Assembly (NCBI GenBank): GCA_948099385.1 | Contig: CANUEZ040000116.1 | Coordinates: 13,021,001 to 13,085,000 of the forward strand | From: Fasciola hepatica | Taxonomy: Eukaryota > Platyhelminthes > Trematoda > Plagiorchiida > Fasciolidae | Length of the DNA stretch: 64,000 nucleotides | Direction of reading: 5' to 3' | Shown here: one piece after another, positions 1 through 10,679 of the stretch | How the letters are laid out: the number at the start of each line of letters is the position of its first letter | How positions within the stretch are numbered: the first letter of the stretch is position 1 | Notes under the pieces: model-generated | The model's input: only the letters and a program-made list of their open reading frames with translations | Told to the model about the DNA's origin: nothing | Database searches by the model: none | Position numbers and translations under genes: made by a program

Positions 1-290
1 AGAATCGTAGAGCCCAGATATTTGAAAGCCGGGACGTGTTCAATTTGTTCTTCGTTCAAGTATATCGGGAGAGTGGACTGTGCAGTGAATGTCGAAAAGA
101 TCTTGGTCTTCGTCGTATTGATCTCCAGTCCCATGAATTTCGCAAAAGCTTCTACTCTACTGAGAACCGGCTGTAATGCGGTTGGGCTTTCTCCAAGGAT
201 AACGATATTGTCTGCGAATTCTTGATCGGTGAGGGAAACATCGGAGCCCAGCTGAATACCCGGGTAATCTATGAGCGCCTTTGTTCGAGG
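1..290 (-). pseudogene. LINE reverse transcriptase fragment, cut by window edge
   Basis: Translated on the minus strand, this stretch gives the late reverse transcriptase motifs of a non-LTR retrotransposon. There is an ADNIVILG box (the usual FADD/YADD active site, here with the second Asp changed to Asn), then MGLEINTTKTKIF, then FKYLGSTIL at the window edge. The order matches RT motifs C to E. The change in the catalytic pair and the lack of a long upstream RT frame mark it as dead. The family (RTE-like or other) cannot be settled from this piece. Confidence 0.7.
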
Positions 291-1530
291 TAGCAACTCT
301 AGCCCGTGCACAACCAAGTGCCAACTGTCGGGTAACAGGAAGTTTGTGTGTTTGGAGCCGGTGACCGAACGAGGGGTTTATACGCCTTTTGGATGGTGGT
401 CCACCAATCCGGTATGCCCAACGCATCCTTCTGATCTTGGTGCATGGTTGCCGGTGGCTCTCTGGGAGCTCGTTCGCCGTTCGGTAGAGGTCACCTGGAC
501 CCAGGAATCCATGCATTCCTGTTGATAAGATAGATTTCCTTGAGAGCCTTAAGATCCTACAGATCTCTTCCACCTATGCAGAAGTATTCATCTTCGCAAG
601 CTGGGCGCTGTCTCACCGAGATTTTCAGGCCTCGGTTACCCTCAACCTGGTTTGGCCCGCCTGCCGAGTGGTTTGCCGGGGTGTGGCCGCTGATGCACGC
701 TTCATCTTCGTGGAGACACAGGTGAGAGTTGGGAAGATGATGGAGACCAAGGAGATGGAAGATACCCCAAAGGGCACGACAGTTTACCAGCTCTGAGGTG
801 CTACTCCTCTCAAATGTCCCATACACCCCCTCGCCAGTGCGAACCTCAGACATTCTGACCGCCGGTACTCCTCGCGGCTTCCGCTCCCTTCGAGTCAACA
901 GTGGACCCAGGTCGACCATGTCGCTCTAAGCCACAGAAGGCGAGGTTGCATGCAATCTGTCGCTCGTACTGGAACACCTACCTTGACTCCTATCATTTAA
1001 TAATTTGCACTTATCTGTCCATGCACTTCGGCCAGAGCTCCAAATGCATGCTGCAATGACGGTTACATTGTGATAAGCTTTCCCATCCACTTGAATCATC
1101 CGTCTTCTGAACCGCTCCAGCTGAAAAGCTAGATGTAGCCCCACCTGATAACATGAACCAGTGCTGGTAACTTATTAAGAAAGCTACGCTTTTCGGTTTT
1201 CTGGTAAGTTGTGGCTTGTCTCGTCGTGCCGCAAGACCCTGGATTTATGCCGAATCTCTTCACTTTTTCAAAGCACACCAGTCGATTTCAGCTGGAAGCG
1301 AGTATAACGGAGAACGACTCTCAATGTGATGTGCACTTAACGCGGATCTTCTTAAGGAGAGCGAAACCTGGTGGCCCAAAAGTGCATCAGAGATGGTATA
1401 TGCTGCTTCTAAGGGAGATTTGCGTAAGGTGTTATATCTCTATAGAGCCACCGTTAAGATGCCACTATGTGTGAATAGAACTGTTTACGAAGCTGACAGT
1501 TCGCCAATTCACAACCAACAGCCGCTTCTC

Positions 1531-1533
<3 letters not shown>
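291..1533. other. Unassigned, possibly more LINE at the left
   Basis: The minus strand is open over 157-573 and 557-919, but neither translation shows a motif I recognise. Because it lies upstream of the RT fragment at 1-290, part may be 5' LINE sequence. Nothing was recognised in 930-1533. Confidence 0.3.

Positions 1534-1621
<88 letters not shown>
1534..1621. repeat. (TA)n microsatellite
   Basis: An uninterrupted TA dinucleotide run of about 88 bp. Any ORF through it codes only an alternating Tyr-Ile string and is not a gene. Confidence 0.97.
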
Positions 1622-1622
<1 letters not shown>

Positions 1623-1699
1623 CCGGTGACGTGAGTTATCGAAAGAAAACATTCCTTCTGCCAGTTTATTGGTGCCCTTGGAAATCTGAATAATAGGTA

Positions 1700-1970
1700 C
1701 TAGTTATAATGTCAGTAACACAGCGTTGTCGGTGGAAAAGTTTAAGCCGACGTCTCGGTTACCGTGGGTAACCTTTCTCAAGACAGTTATACAATCAAAC
1801 GACCCTGAGGAGTCAGTTACCAGCCAACGCTGTGTGTGTTAGATCGCTTTCCGATTGGACTAATTGGATTTTAGTCGCTACGGCTCCCATTATCCAAGCC
1901 CGTGGTGACCAGGACAAGTGTCGGTGTGACCTTTGGGTAGCACATGTGTTAGTGATGCCAGTGCTGTCCA
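1700..1970 (+). repeat. Left arm of a ~270-bp inverted repeat pair
   Basis: This segment aligns by eye along its length with the reverse complement of 3252-3556. Shared landmarks in order are ATAATGTCAGTAACAC, GCCGACGTCTCGGTTAC, CAGTTACCAGCCAACG, GTGTTAGATCG, CTCCCATTATC and TGTGTTAGTGATG. The two arms enclose a Penelope-like remnant, so they may be its terminal repeats. They could instead be two copies of an independent repeat. Confidence 0.8.
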
Positions 1971-2222
1971 AATTCCGAGAATCTCTGCCCCTGTCATTTC
2001 GGTTGACGCATACAGGGTGGGTGCTAATTGCCAGAGCCTACGTAAAAAATCCCCCAATGCATGTTTTCAGTTCCCGCTGGAGGACTTTTTGTTTCCGTAG
2101 TCTGTACTGTACTCCTCAGCTATGGCTTGAAGAGAGAGCGCTGAATCACGCTCTAGTTTCGCTAAGGCTGTCGCATTGGAGAGCTCCTATTTCTCTTTTC
2201 TTTTGTGTTCTATTATTCTAGG

Positions 2223-3260
2223 TTAAAGTTGTCTGGATGTTTGTCCAGCATATTTAGCTGGACATTCCTTGCAATTGATTTTGTAAATGCCATTGTTTTG
2301 GTCCTGGAAATTGATTGAATCCTTGGCTTTGGTGAGGTGGTGAGAGTGAGTATTGTCAATCCGAAAGAATGTGCTGGTGTTATATTCGGTGAGAACTTTT
2401 TGGATTGCCTCAGAAGTGCCTGATCTGTATGGAATGTCGATGGAAGTCAGATGGTCTTCGTCTCCAGCAGCTTGTGTTGTTGGTTTATTTTTTCTCCCCA
2501 ATTGATTTCTTATTGGATGTGGCGGGTAGTGGTTGTTGTGAAGGGCTTGGCGGTATACTCATTACCAAGTTTTTCATTTCTGTTGGCTAACGGTGAGATA
2601 AGCGTTCATTTTACACAGTAAGGATGAGCTGAATAGAAATGTAAATATTTATCCGAGTGTGTTAGCTTTCGATGAACACTGGTGGTGAAGTTTTTGGGAG
2701 TCATTCACCCTCAGACGGCAGTCTAGAAAACTTATTACTCCGTCGGTGTCTTCTGTCTCGATCGTAAAGTTAATGGATCTGCATTTTTCATTAGGGCGTT
2801 GAAGGAACTCATCCTTGTGCTTGGAATTGATAACCACCAAAGTATCATCAACACATCTCACATGTAAAAGTCGGGGGGGGAGGGGGTCGGAAGCAGCTAG
2901 GGCCTTGGATTCGATTAGATGTAGAAAAAGAGGGCAACAATGGGTTAGACAGGAGATCCCTTGGCCGCGCCATCGGTTTGTCTGTATAGTTCTTGGTTGA
3001 AGGTGAAGTAAGATGAAGTGATACAGAGTTCTAAATCAGTTATAATTTCGGAGGGCAATAGTGAACATCGGGTTTCTAAGGAAGATTCAGAGGTCAAAGA
3101 GAATTATAAATAATCTAGGTTGTCTTTTATGGGGATACTTGCATATAAGGAGATTACATCAAAGCTCACAGCAACTCCATCACTGGTTAGTTCAATGTTA
3201 TGTATGTTACTGATATACTCAAAAGCTTCATTATTGTGGCCTACCATAATATGGACCGCA
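2223..3260 (-). mobile_element. Penelope-like element remnant (RT plus GIY-YIG)
   Basis: Reading down the minus strand, three open pieces appear in the right order for a Penelope-like element. At 3104-3289 is VSFDVISLYASIPI, the FDV-SLY-SIP motif A of this RT class. At 2649-2861 is RCVDDTLVVI, the RT active site, followed by FLDCRLRV. At 2223-2501 is GIYKINCKECPAKYAGQT, the start of a GIY-YIG endonuclease. The pieces lie in different frames and the domain between motif A and the active site is mostly missing, so the copy is dead. It ends abruptly after the GIY-YIG core. Confidence 0.85.
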
Positions 3261-3380
3261 CTGACATCACTAACACATAGGCAGCCCAAAGATCACAACG
3301 ACACTTGACCTCGTCACTACGGGCTCAGATAATGGGAGCTGGTATGACTATATTCTAATCGACCTAATCGACGAACGATC

Positions 3381-3431
<51 letters not shown>

Positions 3432-3556
3432 GTTGGCTGGTAACTGATTCCTTTAAGTCATCTGATTGTAAAACTGCCTTGGGAAAGGTTATCCACTGTA
3501 ACCGAGACGTCGGCTTATGATTTTCCACCGACAACGACGTGTTACTGACATTATAT
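3252..3556 (-). repeat. Right arm of the ~270-bp inverted repeat pair
   Basis: This is the reverse-complement partner of 1700-1970. It is longer because an (AC)n run has grown at the place where the left arm has only GTGTGTGTT. The inner end stops where the Penelope-like reading frame begins; the first codons of that frame (GCLCVSDVS) are read from the repeat itself. Confidence 0.8.
3383..3430. repeat. (AC)n microsatellite
   Basis: A pure AC dinucleotide run of about 48 bp inside the right arm of the inverted repeat. Confidence 0.97.
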
Positions 3557-3639
3557 CTTGTTTACCACATCACACGGCACGTCGTTTTTTCCATACACTC
3601 CGAACCTCACTCACCCCTGACATACTAAATAAGGATCAG

Positions 3640-3900
3640 TCGCCAAAATGAGGGATTTAGCTGTTGAAAGCAGATTAATTTAGCGAAATTATCACGGGTC
3701 TCATAAGCTCGGTAGCCCTATTCCTGAGATTAGCAGGGAGAAACTATCTGGACCGGCAGAAGATGAAGCTTTAGACTTCAAAGTTTCAAAGTCTACTGTG
3801 ACACAGGAAAGATATGAAAGGAGGGATGTTAAAAGTAGCTCCGAGGGGGCCTGCGAGATTAAGTTTACTGACCACAGAGAAGCCTTATGACATGTCAAGT
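3640..3900 (-). pseudogene. Possible LINE RT amino-terminal scrap
   Basis: A minus-strand open stretch contains SSSAGPDSFS, which resembles the KAxGPDxI motif just before the RT domain of many LINEs, preceded by a plausible FETLKSKA. No later RT motif follows. Weak call. Confidence 0.35.
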
Positions 3901-4384
3901 AAGTTTGGGATTTTAGTTCTCATGGATAGTGAGGCAAAAGACATCCAAGCGTATTACCTCCGTCTTGGTTAGAAGCTCAGAAATGCATTCCAAGACCTTA
4001 CAAGGGAGGCTTGTTAAGCTGACCGGAAGATTTAGGAATGAAATATGGCGACCCCGTTTTTGGGAGATTGGAGATATGTACTTTTTCTTTCCTTCTTTGG
4101 ACGTTTACTGCCCGGTTAAGCCTGTATTTCAATTGCACATTGAATTTCAGTTTTGATGATTTACTTGAGATAGATACGAGTCACTTTGGCGTATTTCGTA
4201 CTATGGTTTATACTAACGAGTAGATATTCCAGATACAGCCAAATTATAACAAAAAGGTCGTCTATTATCGCTTGGTCGGTGTCAGGGATTTGCTGCGGTT
4301 TAAGTCATGTCTGTGTGCATCTAGACAATCGAAAACAGGCTAACTTAACAGCAGTTGACGGTGGTCCTAAGCACTCGACAATTG
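3901..4384. other. Unassigned
   Basis: Short open frames only; nothing recognised. Confidence 0.3.
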
Positions 4385-4585
4385 ACCGGATTTGGTCCAA
4401 TGGTTCACAGCGTTTGCTTACCACCTCGAAGGTCCGAGGTTCGAATTCCCGCCATCAGTGGTTACTTCGGTGGTAGACAGTAATCCACTGTCATCCAACT
4501 CGTCACCACACCTGACCTATTTCAGTTCACATCATGAAGCCCATGTCAGGAAAGTTGCCACCGTAGACCGGGTGAGAAGGTGAAA
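4385..4585 (+). repeat. SINE family A copy 1 (tRNA-like head)
   Basis: It contains a pol III B box, GGTTCGAATTC at 4438-4448, after a degenerate tRNA-like head. A shared body follows (TAGACAGTAATCCACTGTC, then CACACCTGACCTAT). The same body occurs at 27490-27690, 28300-28550 and 40945-41195. The A box is degenerate here. Confidence 0.8.
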
Positions 4586-5435
4586 AGAGATTTCTCAAAG
4601 AGACTCGTATGCAGCTGAATGGTTACTGCTGCTTGTTTCAGAACAGCAAGACAGTAATAAATGACCTAACTGGGGTGATCACTGCACTTTGAAGATCTTA
4701 TACTTTGTTGATTATTGAGTTACCATGTCGCGTGTGCTATGGACGACATACTCCAGTAAATTAGTTTGAACGTCACTGTCAAACTGTTAGTGGTAGTTGG
4801 GAATTCGTAGTTAGGATGAAGCTGAGTTCCATCAGTGCGTGTTCTGTCCATCGTACTGAAAGGGGCCTTGTATAGAAATGAAGTGTATCCTGTGGCACCA
4901 TCGAGTGTTACTTGCGAGACTGGAATGCCATTGCTTAAAGTCCCGTTCCAAAAGTTTCCAAATTACCGCGGAGTTAGCTTGGGTATTATGCTGGCATTTA
5001 TTGAATGACTGAATAGATCCTCGCTTGTCAGTGCTCTCCTTGACACTGAAGCCCATACATTCTTCTGTCGTGACGACTGAGTGAAGCAGTTAGGGCTAGT
5101 GGATGTCAAATCAAAGGCTCTCTTTTACATTCCTGTTGGTAGCATATTTCGAGGATGTACGCTAGTGTCTTGTAGCACAAAATCGTGGAGTGAGAATGAG
5201 TTGACGAAGGTGAAGGGGCCAATGCGTCCCCTGCCACTCTTGAAGTTCCGGAGAAGATATCAAATACTGGAGCTCTCTCTGAGAGTGGAGTTACCTAGGT
5301 GGTATCGACCTCGCGCTCATTTCTGATCCAGTTGTTGATGCAACTGGCGCACTGTTTATTTGCCTGTGGTTTGGGTAAGTTGTTTTGTTTGTATTTACTT
5401 CTTTTGTACTACATATCAGTAGTACGACATTTCAG
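4586..5435. other. Unassigned
   Basis: Minus-strand 4832-5056 and plus-strand 5081-5326 are open for 74 and 81 codons, but neither shows a recognisable motif or convincing splice signals. Confidence 0.3.
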
Positions 5436-5439
5436 GAAG

Positions 5440-5590
5440 CGGGTCGCGGCTAATTAAAGGTTGCCAAGTGGGGATGCAATCAGCGGCGGTCTGAGGATTT
5501 GAACTCGGGGCCGAACGGTCAGAAACCCATCGCGATGTTTCTAACCTACCGTGAGTAACATCAACCGAGGTTAGGAGAATACTTTCCCTG
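5440..5590 (-). repeat. Possible tRNA-like SINE head
   Basis: The reverse complement contains AGTTCAAATCC (5494-5504), close to a pol III B box, with a tRNA-like flank. The T-stem does not pair well, so this is not a working tRNA gene. No second copy was found in the window. Confidence 0.3.
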
Positions 5591-7489
5591 TTCATGCAGG
5601 TTTGCAAAATGTAAGGAAAAACCTTTAGCCGAATCTGCCGTCTGTAGGGTAGACCCGCGGGCAGTGGAGATAGCTGAAAGTTCACTGGCGGCGGTAGATA
5701 GCCGTTGTTGTGTGGAAGGATGATGAGTTTAGATGGAAGGAAAATCGGCCGGTAGCCCTGCATCATTTGATACTTATGAGAGAAATCTTAAATGAAGACC
5801 GAGTGCTTAAGAAAATATATTATTCTGTTACCCATGAATATCTAGAGAACGGTTGTACCTTTAAGGTAAACTAAGAACACGAACCATGCGGAGAAAACAC
5901 TTTTAAACTGTTCGGTCAAGTTTATTCGTTGTGCCATATCTAATAAACGGTGGGTTGTCAACGATGTCGGTCTGCGACGTTATTCGCACTTGAAAGCTCC
6001 AAAACAGCGTTTCTTTGTTCTCTTTACAGTACTGAATGTCAGTTCTCTTGTGGTCGATGTGTGGGTGTATTAAACTAGTTCTAAAAGCAAAATGCTTTTG
6101 ACTGGACATCTCGCTGACCTTTGACCAGGTAAACGTTGATGTCTTCACGATTTATTTCTACGGCTTGGAGACACACTAGGTAAAGAATGAAAAATGCGCC
6201 ACCCGTATCGATCGTAACAGTCATTTTCATGCTGGTCAACCTCAAATTGATCACTCCTGGTCGGTCGAAGCCGCGTGGATCGAACAATTACCGTTTGACT
6301 TGGTTCGCCCCGCTCGAGTTACAAAAACAAATACACAATGTTTTTCTGTACTTTTGGGTAAATGTTGTTTTGACGTAAACAATCTGGTGTTTCGTGAGTT
6401 TGGGATATAATTCAGCAATGCGCATCAACTTTGTCAACACTATATAATTTGGGTTTCCCTTGACAGACGACCTCTTTTGGCGAATGTTGACTCAGAATAA
6501 TAATCGATTCTGAAATCGTGCCAAGCCAAAATAACTATACATTATTTGACTGCCAAATTGCACATCAATCAATCAGACTTAGAAACTTGTGTCAAGCTGA
6601 ACTGAAAATGCGTAGGCTGTCTTATCAGAATTTTCACATATGCAAGCAATATAGATTCATGTGCAAAACAAGTTCCGCGTGGAAAGAATGACAAGAATTT
6701 CTATCACAGGTTTGCTGTTTGATTGCCAGTATTCACATCTAATTATTTGTTTATTTAATTGTATCGAATCAGTGGTAGATAAACGAAATTGAGTAAATGT
6801 ATTGTGCGAGTTCGAAGTAGGTCGCTCAGCAACAGAATAATGACGTAAAATCAGCACATTCCATTGCCAGTTCAACTGCATTCTTATTTTATTCCGGTTA
6901 ATAAAGTTGCGATATGAATATCCTAGAACTAGCTTTTCTTGCGAATAACTGGGGAAAATAATACACGAGACTGTCTACTTTGAATGAAAGATGATCCGCG
7001 GTAACCGAAAGTTTGACCAGCTGCAAGCTTCTCCGATAACATTGTCGTACGGAGCAGGCTATGGACCGTCAGTGAGGCACTTACTGAGCTCAGGGATTTT
7101 TTCCGTTTTTCTATCACGAACCTCAAATAATAGCAATCCCCCGCCGAAGATTATCGATCCTTGCATACTAAATTTTGGTGCCAACTGATGACCATCTACA
7201 CATCACTTATTTACCTCTGCTTTTATATGATTACCATGTGAGAGAGGATGAGGTTGCTTCATGAACGTCCCGAATGGCACCTGTCCATCAGCTGTGGGTG
7301 TAGAGAAATTTTTCATGAAGAGTCTTGGGAATTAGGTTCGAAGAAATATCTTAAACGGCATCTCGCTTTGCTGAATGCAAGCTGAATCTCATTCGAGTCC
7401 AAAGATTCATGCCGTTGTCATACCTTGCCGCCAAATCTAGTCAAGAAAAAATGACTGCTTCATGTCAAAATCTGATGGAGTAAAATTAT
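5591..7489. other. Unassigned, with an overlapping pair of minus-strand ORFs
   Basis: Minus-strand 6287-6081 has an internal Met followed by a hydrophobic run (GGAFFILYLVCLQAV) that could be a signal peptide. A second open frame, 6148-5903, overlaps its end and continues for 81 codons. Together they could be one frameshifted coding exon, but no family was recognised and no good donor site follows. The rest shows nothing. Confidence 0.25.
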
Positions 7490-7650
7490 GATTCCTCACT
7501 CAGTATTAACACCCAATACATTGTTGAAAACCACTGTACAACTGTTTCATTTGACATCCATGGAATCATCAGCAGTGTTCATCCACTGGGGCTCGAACAA
7601 GGGGCGAAGGACCGCAAGCGTTTATACTACATGACGAATAAAATCCTGCA
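7490..7650 (-). repeat. SINE family B copy 1, inverted
   Basis: The reverse complement has a B-box-like GTTCGAGCCCC (7588-7598), then a body with ACTGCTGATGATTCC, ACAGTTGTACAGTGG and GTTAATACTG. The same order of motifs recurs on the plus strand at 7770-7965. The two copies face each other across about 120 bp. Confidence 0.65.
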
Positions 7651-7769
7651 AGTCTAATTTTTTATCACCCACGTACGTACAGTAGACAAGCTTTGGAGGT
7701 TGTTTATAACGAAAGGCCTTCGTTGTACCTAAGCACCTACAACGAAGTCATCCATCAAGGGAGTCGATC

Positions 7770-7965
7770 GCTGTGCGGGAAAATGGTGGTTCGGTGTTTG
7801 ATTCACAATCTTTCACCTCAACTTCGAGTCCCAATGGGGGCTCGGTGAATGTGCATTACTGATAATTCTGAACAAGCCGGCTAAAACGGCTGCACAGTGC
7901 TTCCATGGTTTTTATTGATGAGTTCAGCGTTAATACTGCGTGGTGAATCATATTCTGCAAATTTA
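7770..7965 (+). repeat. SINE family B copy 2
   Basis: Plus-strand partner of 7490-7650. It has a B-box-like ACTTCGAGTCCC (7821-7832), then ATTACTGATAATTCTG, ACGGCTGCACAGTGCTTCC and GCGTTAATACTGCGTGGTGA. The spacing matches the other copy with several small gaps. Confidence 0.65.
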
Positions 7966-9363
7966 ATCTCCTACTACTCATATACGTAGAGTAAAAATAT
8001 AGAGTGGGGAAGACCGTGAATCACAGACCACAAAAGTTAGTTTTTTCAGTCGTTGAGCAAATCGATCTCTTATAAGCAGAATGTTACATTTCCGGTCCAC
8101 CGTTGACCTAGAATTCCATTTCGTTCACCAGTTACGATGGCCTGACGCAATGAATATTGGAATCCAGGAAAGTCTATTTCGACACATGCGTAACTCTGAC
8201 TGTACTAATTCAGGACGCTGCTTCAAGTTCGTGATACGCCTTGAAATAGTCGGTAGCCAAATATCAATTGTCACAAGTAGACGGAAATCTGGTTTTCCAG
8301 CTACGTATCGGAACTGAGTTGTGCTTTCGCCGAGAAAAAAAAACCATCAGAAGGTTTCGGTTGACTGAGACTAAGCACTCGTGCACACAGTGACAGAGAG
8401 CAGGAGAGGTAGTCATAAATATTTGGCACAAGCAGAGCTAACTGAGAAACCATCGTACGCAGCTCACACTCACAATGATACTCAGGTAGGAGCCCACGCA
8501 GGAAGATACATGACACAGTAATCACAGGATCAAATTTACAATCCTTAGTTTCACAACATAAACACTGTTATAGGCTGCTTCAGAGCGACTGTTTCTGAAG
8601 GTTAATTCACTTTGCATAAAACAAATAAAACTGTTCTCTTTATAATCGACCTCGGAAGCATACCAAATCGTGTATGGTGATCTATCATTCACTGGTTTTT
8701 TCTCAGGCAAAACGAAAATGAACTTGGTATCCTGCTGAAGCACAAAGCCGCCCGAATGTGTCGGAAGAAAGTAACTAACTGGTTCTGGAAATATCTGACT
8801 GAATAATTCCTAATCTGATCGGTGGACGCCAAGTTAGAGCGCTTCTTGTTGCGTATCGATGTGTGATCGAGTTTTTTGAAGAAAGTCGGATAACTTTTCT
8901 CACCCGATTGCTCGCTTCATGCCCACACATTCTTTATCGGCCGTTTTGTGGGTCAGATCAAGAGATGACGAAGAGAGTGAATTATCAACATACAAGCCCT
9001 AGTACAAAAACTGGTAATACGAAGAAATTTATTTTCGATATATCACTTCAGGCCCTGACACATATAGTACTGGGTAAATAAGAGTATATGTGCAGCTGTG
9101 GATGGCAGAGAGTGAGTAAATGTGCAACAATCCCGGTAACTTGAAATCACGCTTCAACTTGATGAATCTTGTCCGTTGCGTGAACGACAATAAGTGTGAA
9201 AAGTGTTACCAAATGGCGTTAAAATACAGTGTGAAAAAACAAAGGTGTGAGAAAAAGATGTGAAAAAGAGGTGTGGGGCTGGAGAAAATTTGTACATGGG
9301 AACCATAAGAGAATCGCTTGTTACGGCCACGGCAACAGCAACTGTTGCACGAGGTTACGTTGC
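7966..9363. other. Unassigned
   Basis: Several short open frames (for example 8081-8317 plus, 8522-8743 minus, 8863-9081 plus) have no motif I recognise. Confidence 0.3.
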
Positions 9364-9832
9364 TTACACAATTCCGACTTCAATAGTCAAATTGCTATGG
9401 CTTCTGACGTCATCAGCAAACCACCTGCATAATCCTTTCGCGTGAACTCTGGGAGTTTTCAGGACTGGTTTGAAAGCTGTCACTGTGTCATTTTGGTGTC
9501 CGCTATCCACCAGATGTTGTAGGATTGCGCTATTGATAATCCGAACTGTTCCTTTGCGTGAATAAGCCGTGACGTGTTCTAATATCCTCTTTGACAGGCG
9601 TCTCGTCGTATGTCCAATATACTGTGCACTACAAGAGCATGTAAACTGATATAGAATGAAAGACTGAGACTGCTGAGGCAACCTGTCCTTGGATTGTTGA
9701 ACAATGTAAGGCTTGGTATTTGTTAGGATTCGGACATGTGTAGCGGGAAAGGACTTCCCGAGGGTCTTAGATATGCATAGCTCTAGTATTTCTAAGGTTT
9801 TGTCACCCTTGAACGGGATAGTTAGAAAAATA
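9364..9832 (-). mobile_element. Penelope-like element, GIY-YIG end
   Basis: A single open minus-strand frame runs from about 9832 to 9364. It starts with a linker containing FLTIPFKGDKTLEILEL, typical of the region between RT and endonuclease in this class. It continues into FILYQFTCSCSAQYIGHTTR, a GIY-YIG domain with its conserved Cys pair, and the downstream RLSKRILEH. The RT is missing, so the copy is 5'-truncated. Confidence 0.85.
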
Positions 9833-10369
9833 TCCTAGTGCGTTCAAATTACAGACCGGTCACATTGACCCATTTCAAAATCGTGTGCACTGCTCAGACC
9901 GATGTCCCACCGTGTGAGTCGGCTATATCATTCAGGAATGACAGGCACCAGGTTTAAGGGTATTTGTTGACACTTCGATAGACGGCCTAGTTTCGTTTGC
10001 AGATAGCACTTCTTCGTCTGTCGTAAATCGATGGCTTATCTCAGGCCAGCGAAGCCGGTCGATGGCTCCGTCAGTTCGTGAAGAAACGGAACGAAGTCTT
10101 CCAGCTGGACACGAACAGTCGCCATTACCGAACCAAGCGGAGTTAGTCAATTAGAGGCCAAGCGTTGTTTCAACTGGACGCAAAGGATTCAAGCAATCGG
10201 CGGCCAAGATTTGTGTTTATCGAACGGAACGTAAATCAGACAGTCAGCGATCAACAGTTGTTTTAACCGACTGTAAAGGAATCAACCAATCAGGGGCGTG
10301 AGTTGAATAGCCATTCAGAAGAAGAAGAGCCCTCAACTAATAAGCTTCTTACCATGATTTTGATTACAG
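9833..10369. other. Unassigned, includes two diverged 93-bp tandem units
   Basis: The segment at 10164-10205 (GTTGTTTCAACTGGACGCAA and following) resembles 10257-10298 (GTTGTTTTAACCGACTGTAA and following) at a spacing of 93 bp. Otherwise nothing was recognised. Confidence 0.35.
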
Positions 10370-10679
10370 TCACGTAGTATTCTACGTGAAATGTTTGTTT
10401 TCACAAGATAAACGAGATGATTCGAAGGTACAAGGGTTTTTCACACTAGAGCTAGTGGGACTGGAAAGAACACAAGGTATGTGCTTAACGACCGATTCTG
10501 AAAAGAAACGTTCGCGTAGTGTTCACACCCACGAAAGGATCTTGAAACGCAACGGTAATGTATCACACGTTATTAATTATAGAAGTGCTGCTGGAGACAG
10601 CATGTCGTCATTGCTCAACGGTGACCTTTTGTCTGAATTTTCAGTTCATGAACAGAAAAATACGACTGCACAAGGAAAG
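10370..10679 (+). other. Candidate internal exon of an unknown gene
   Basis: A 103-codon open stretch is bounded by a good acceptor (TTTTGATTACAG before 10370) and a donor-like AAAG/GTAATT after 10679. It would enter in phase 2. The translation is Ser-, Lys- and Arg-rich (for example SEKKRSRSVHTHERILKRNG) and matches no family I know. It is not transposon-like and not overlapped by a repeat I could find. No partner exon was identified. Confidence 0.3.

Noticed and set aside
1393..1629. ORF ending in a long Tyr-Ile repeat
   Set aside because: It reads through the (TA)n microsatellite.
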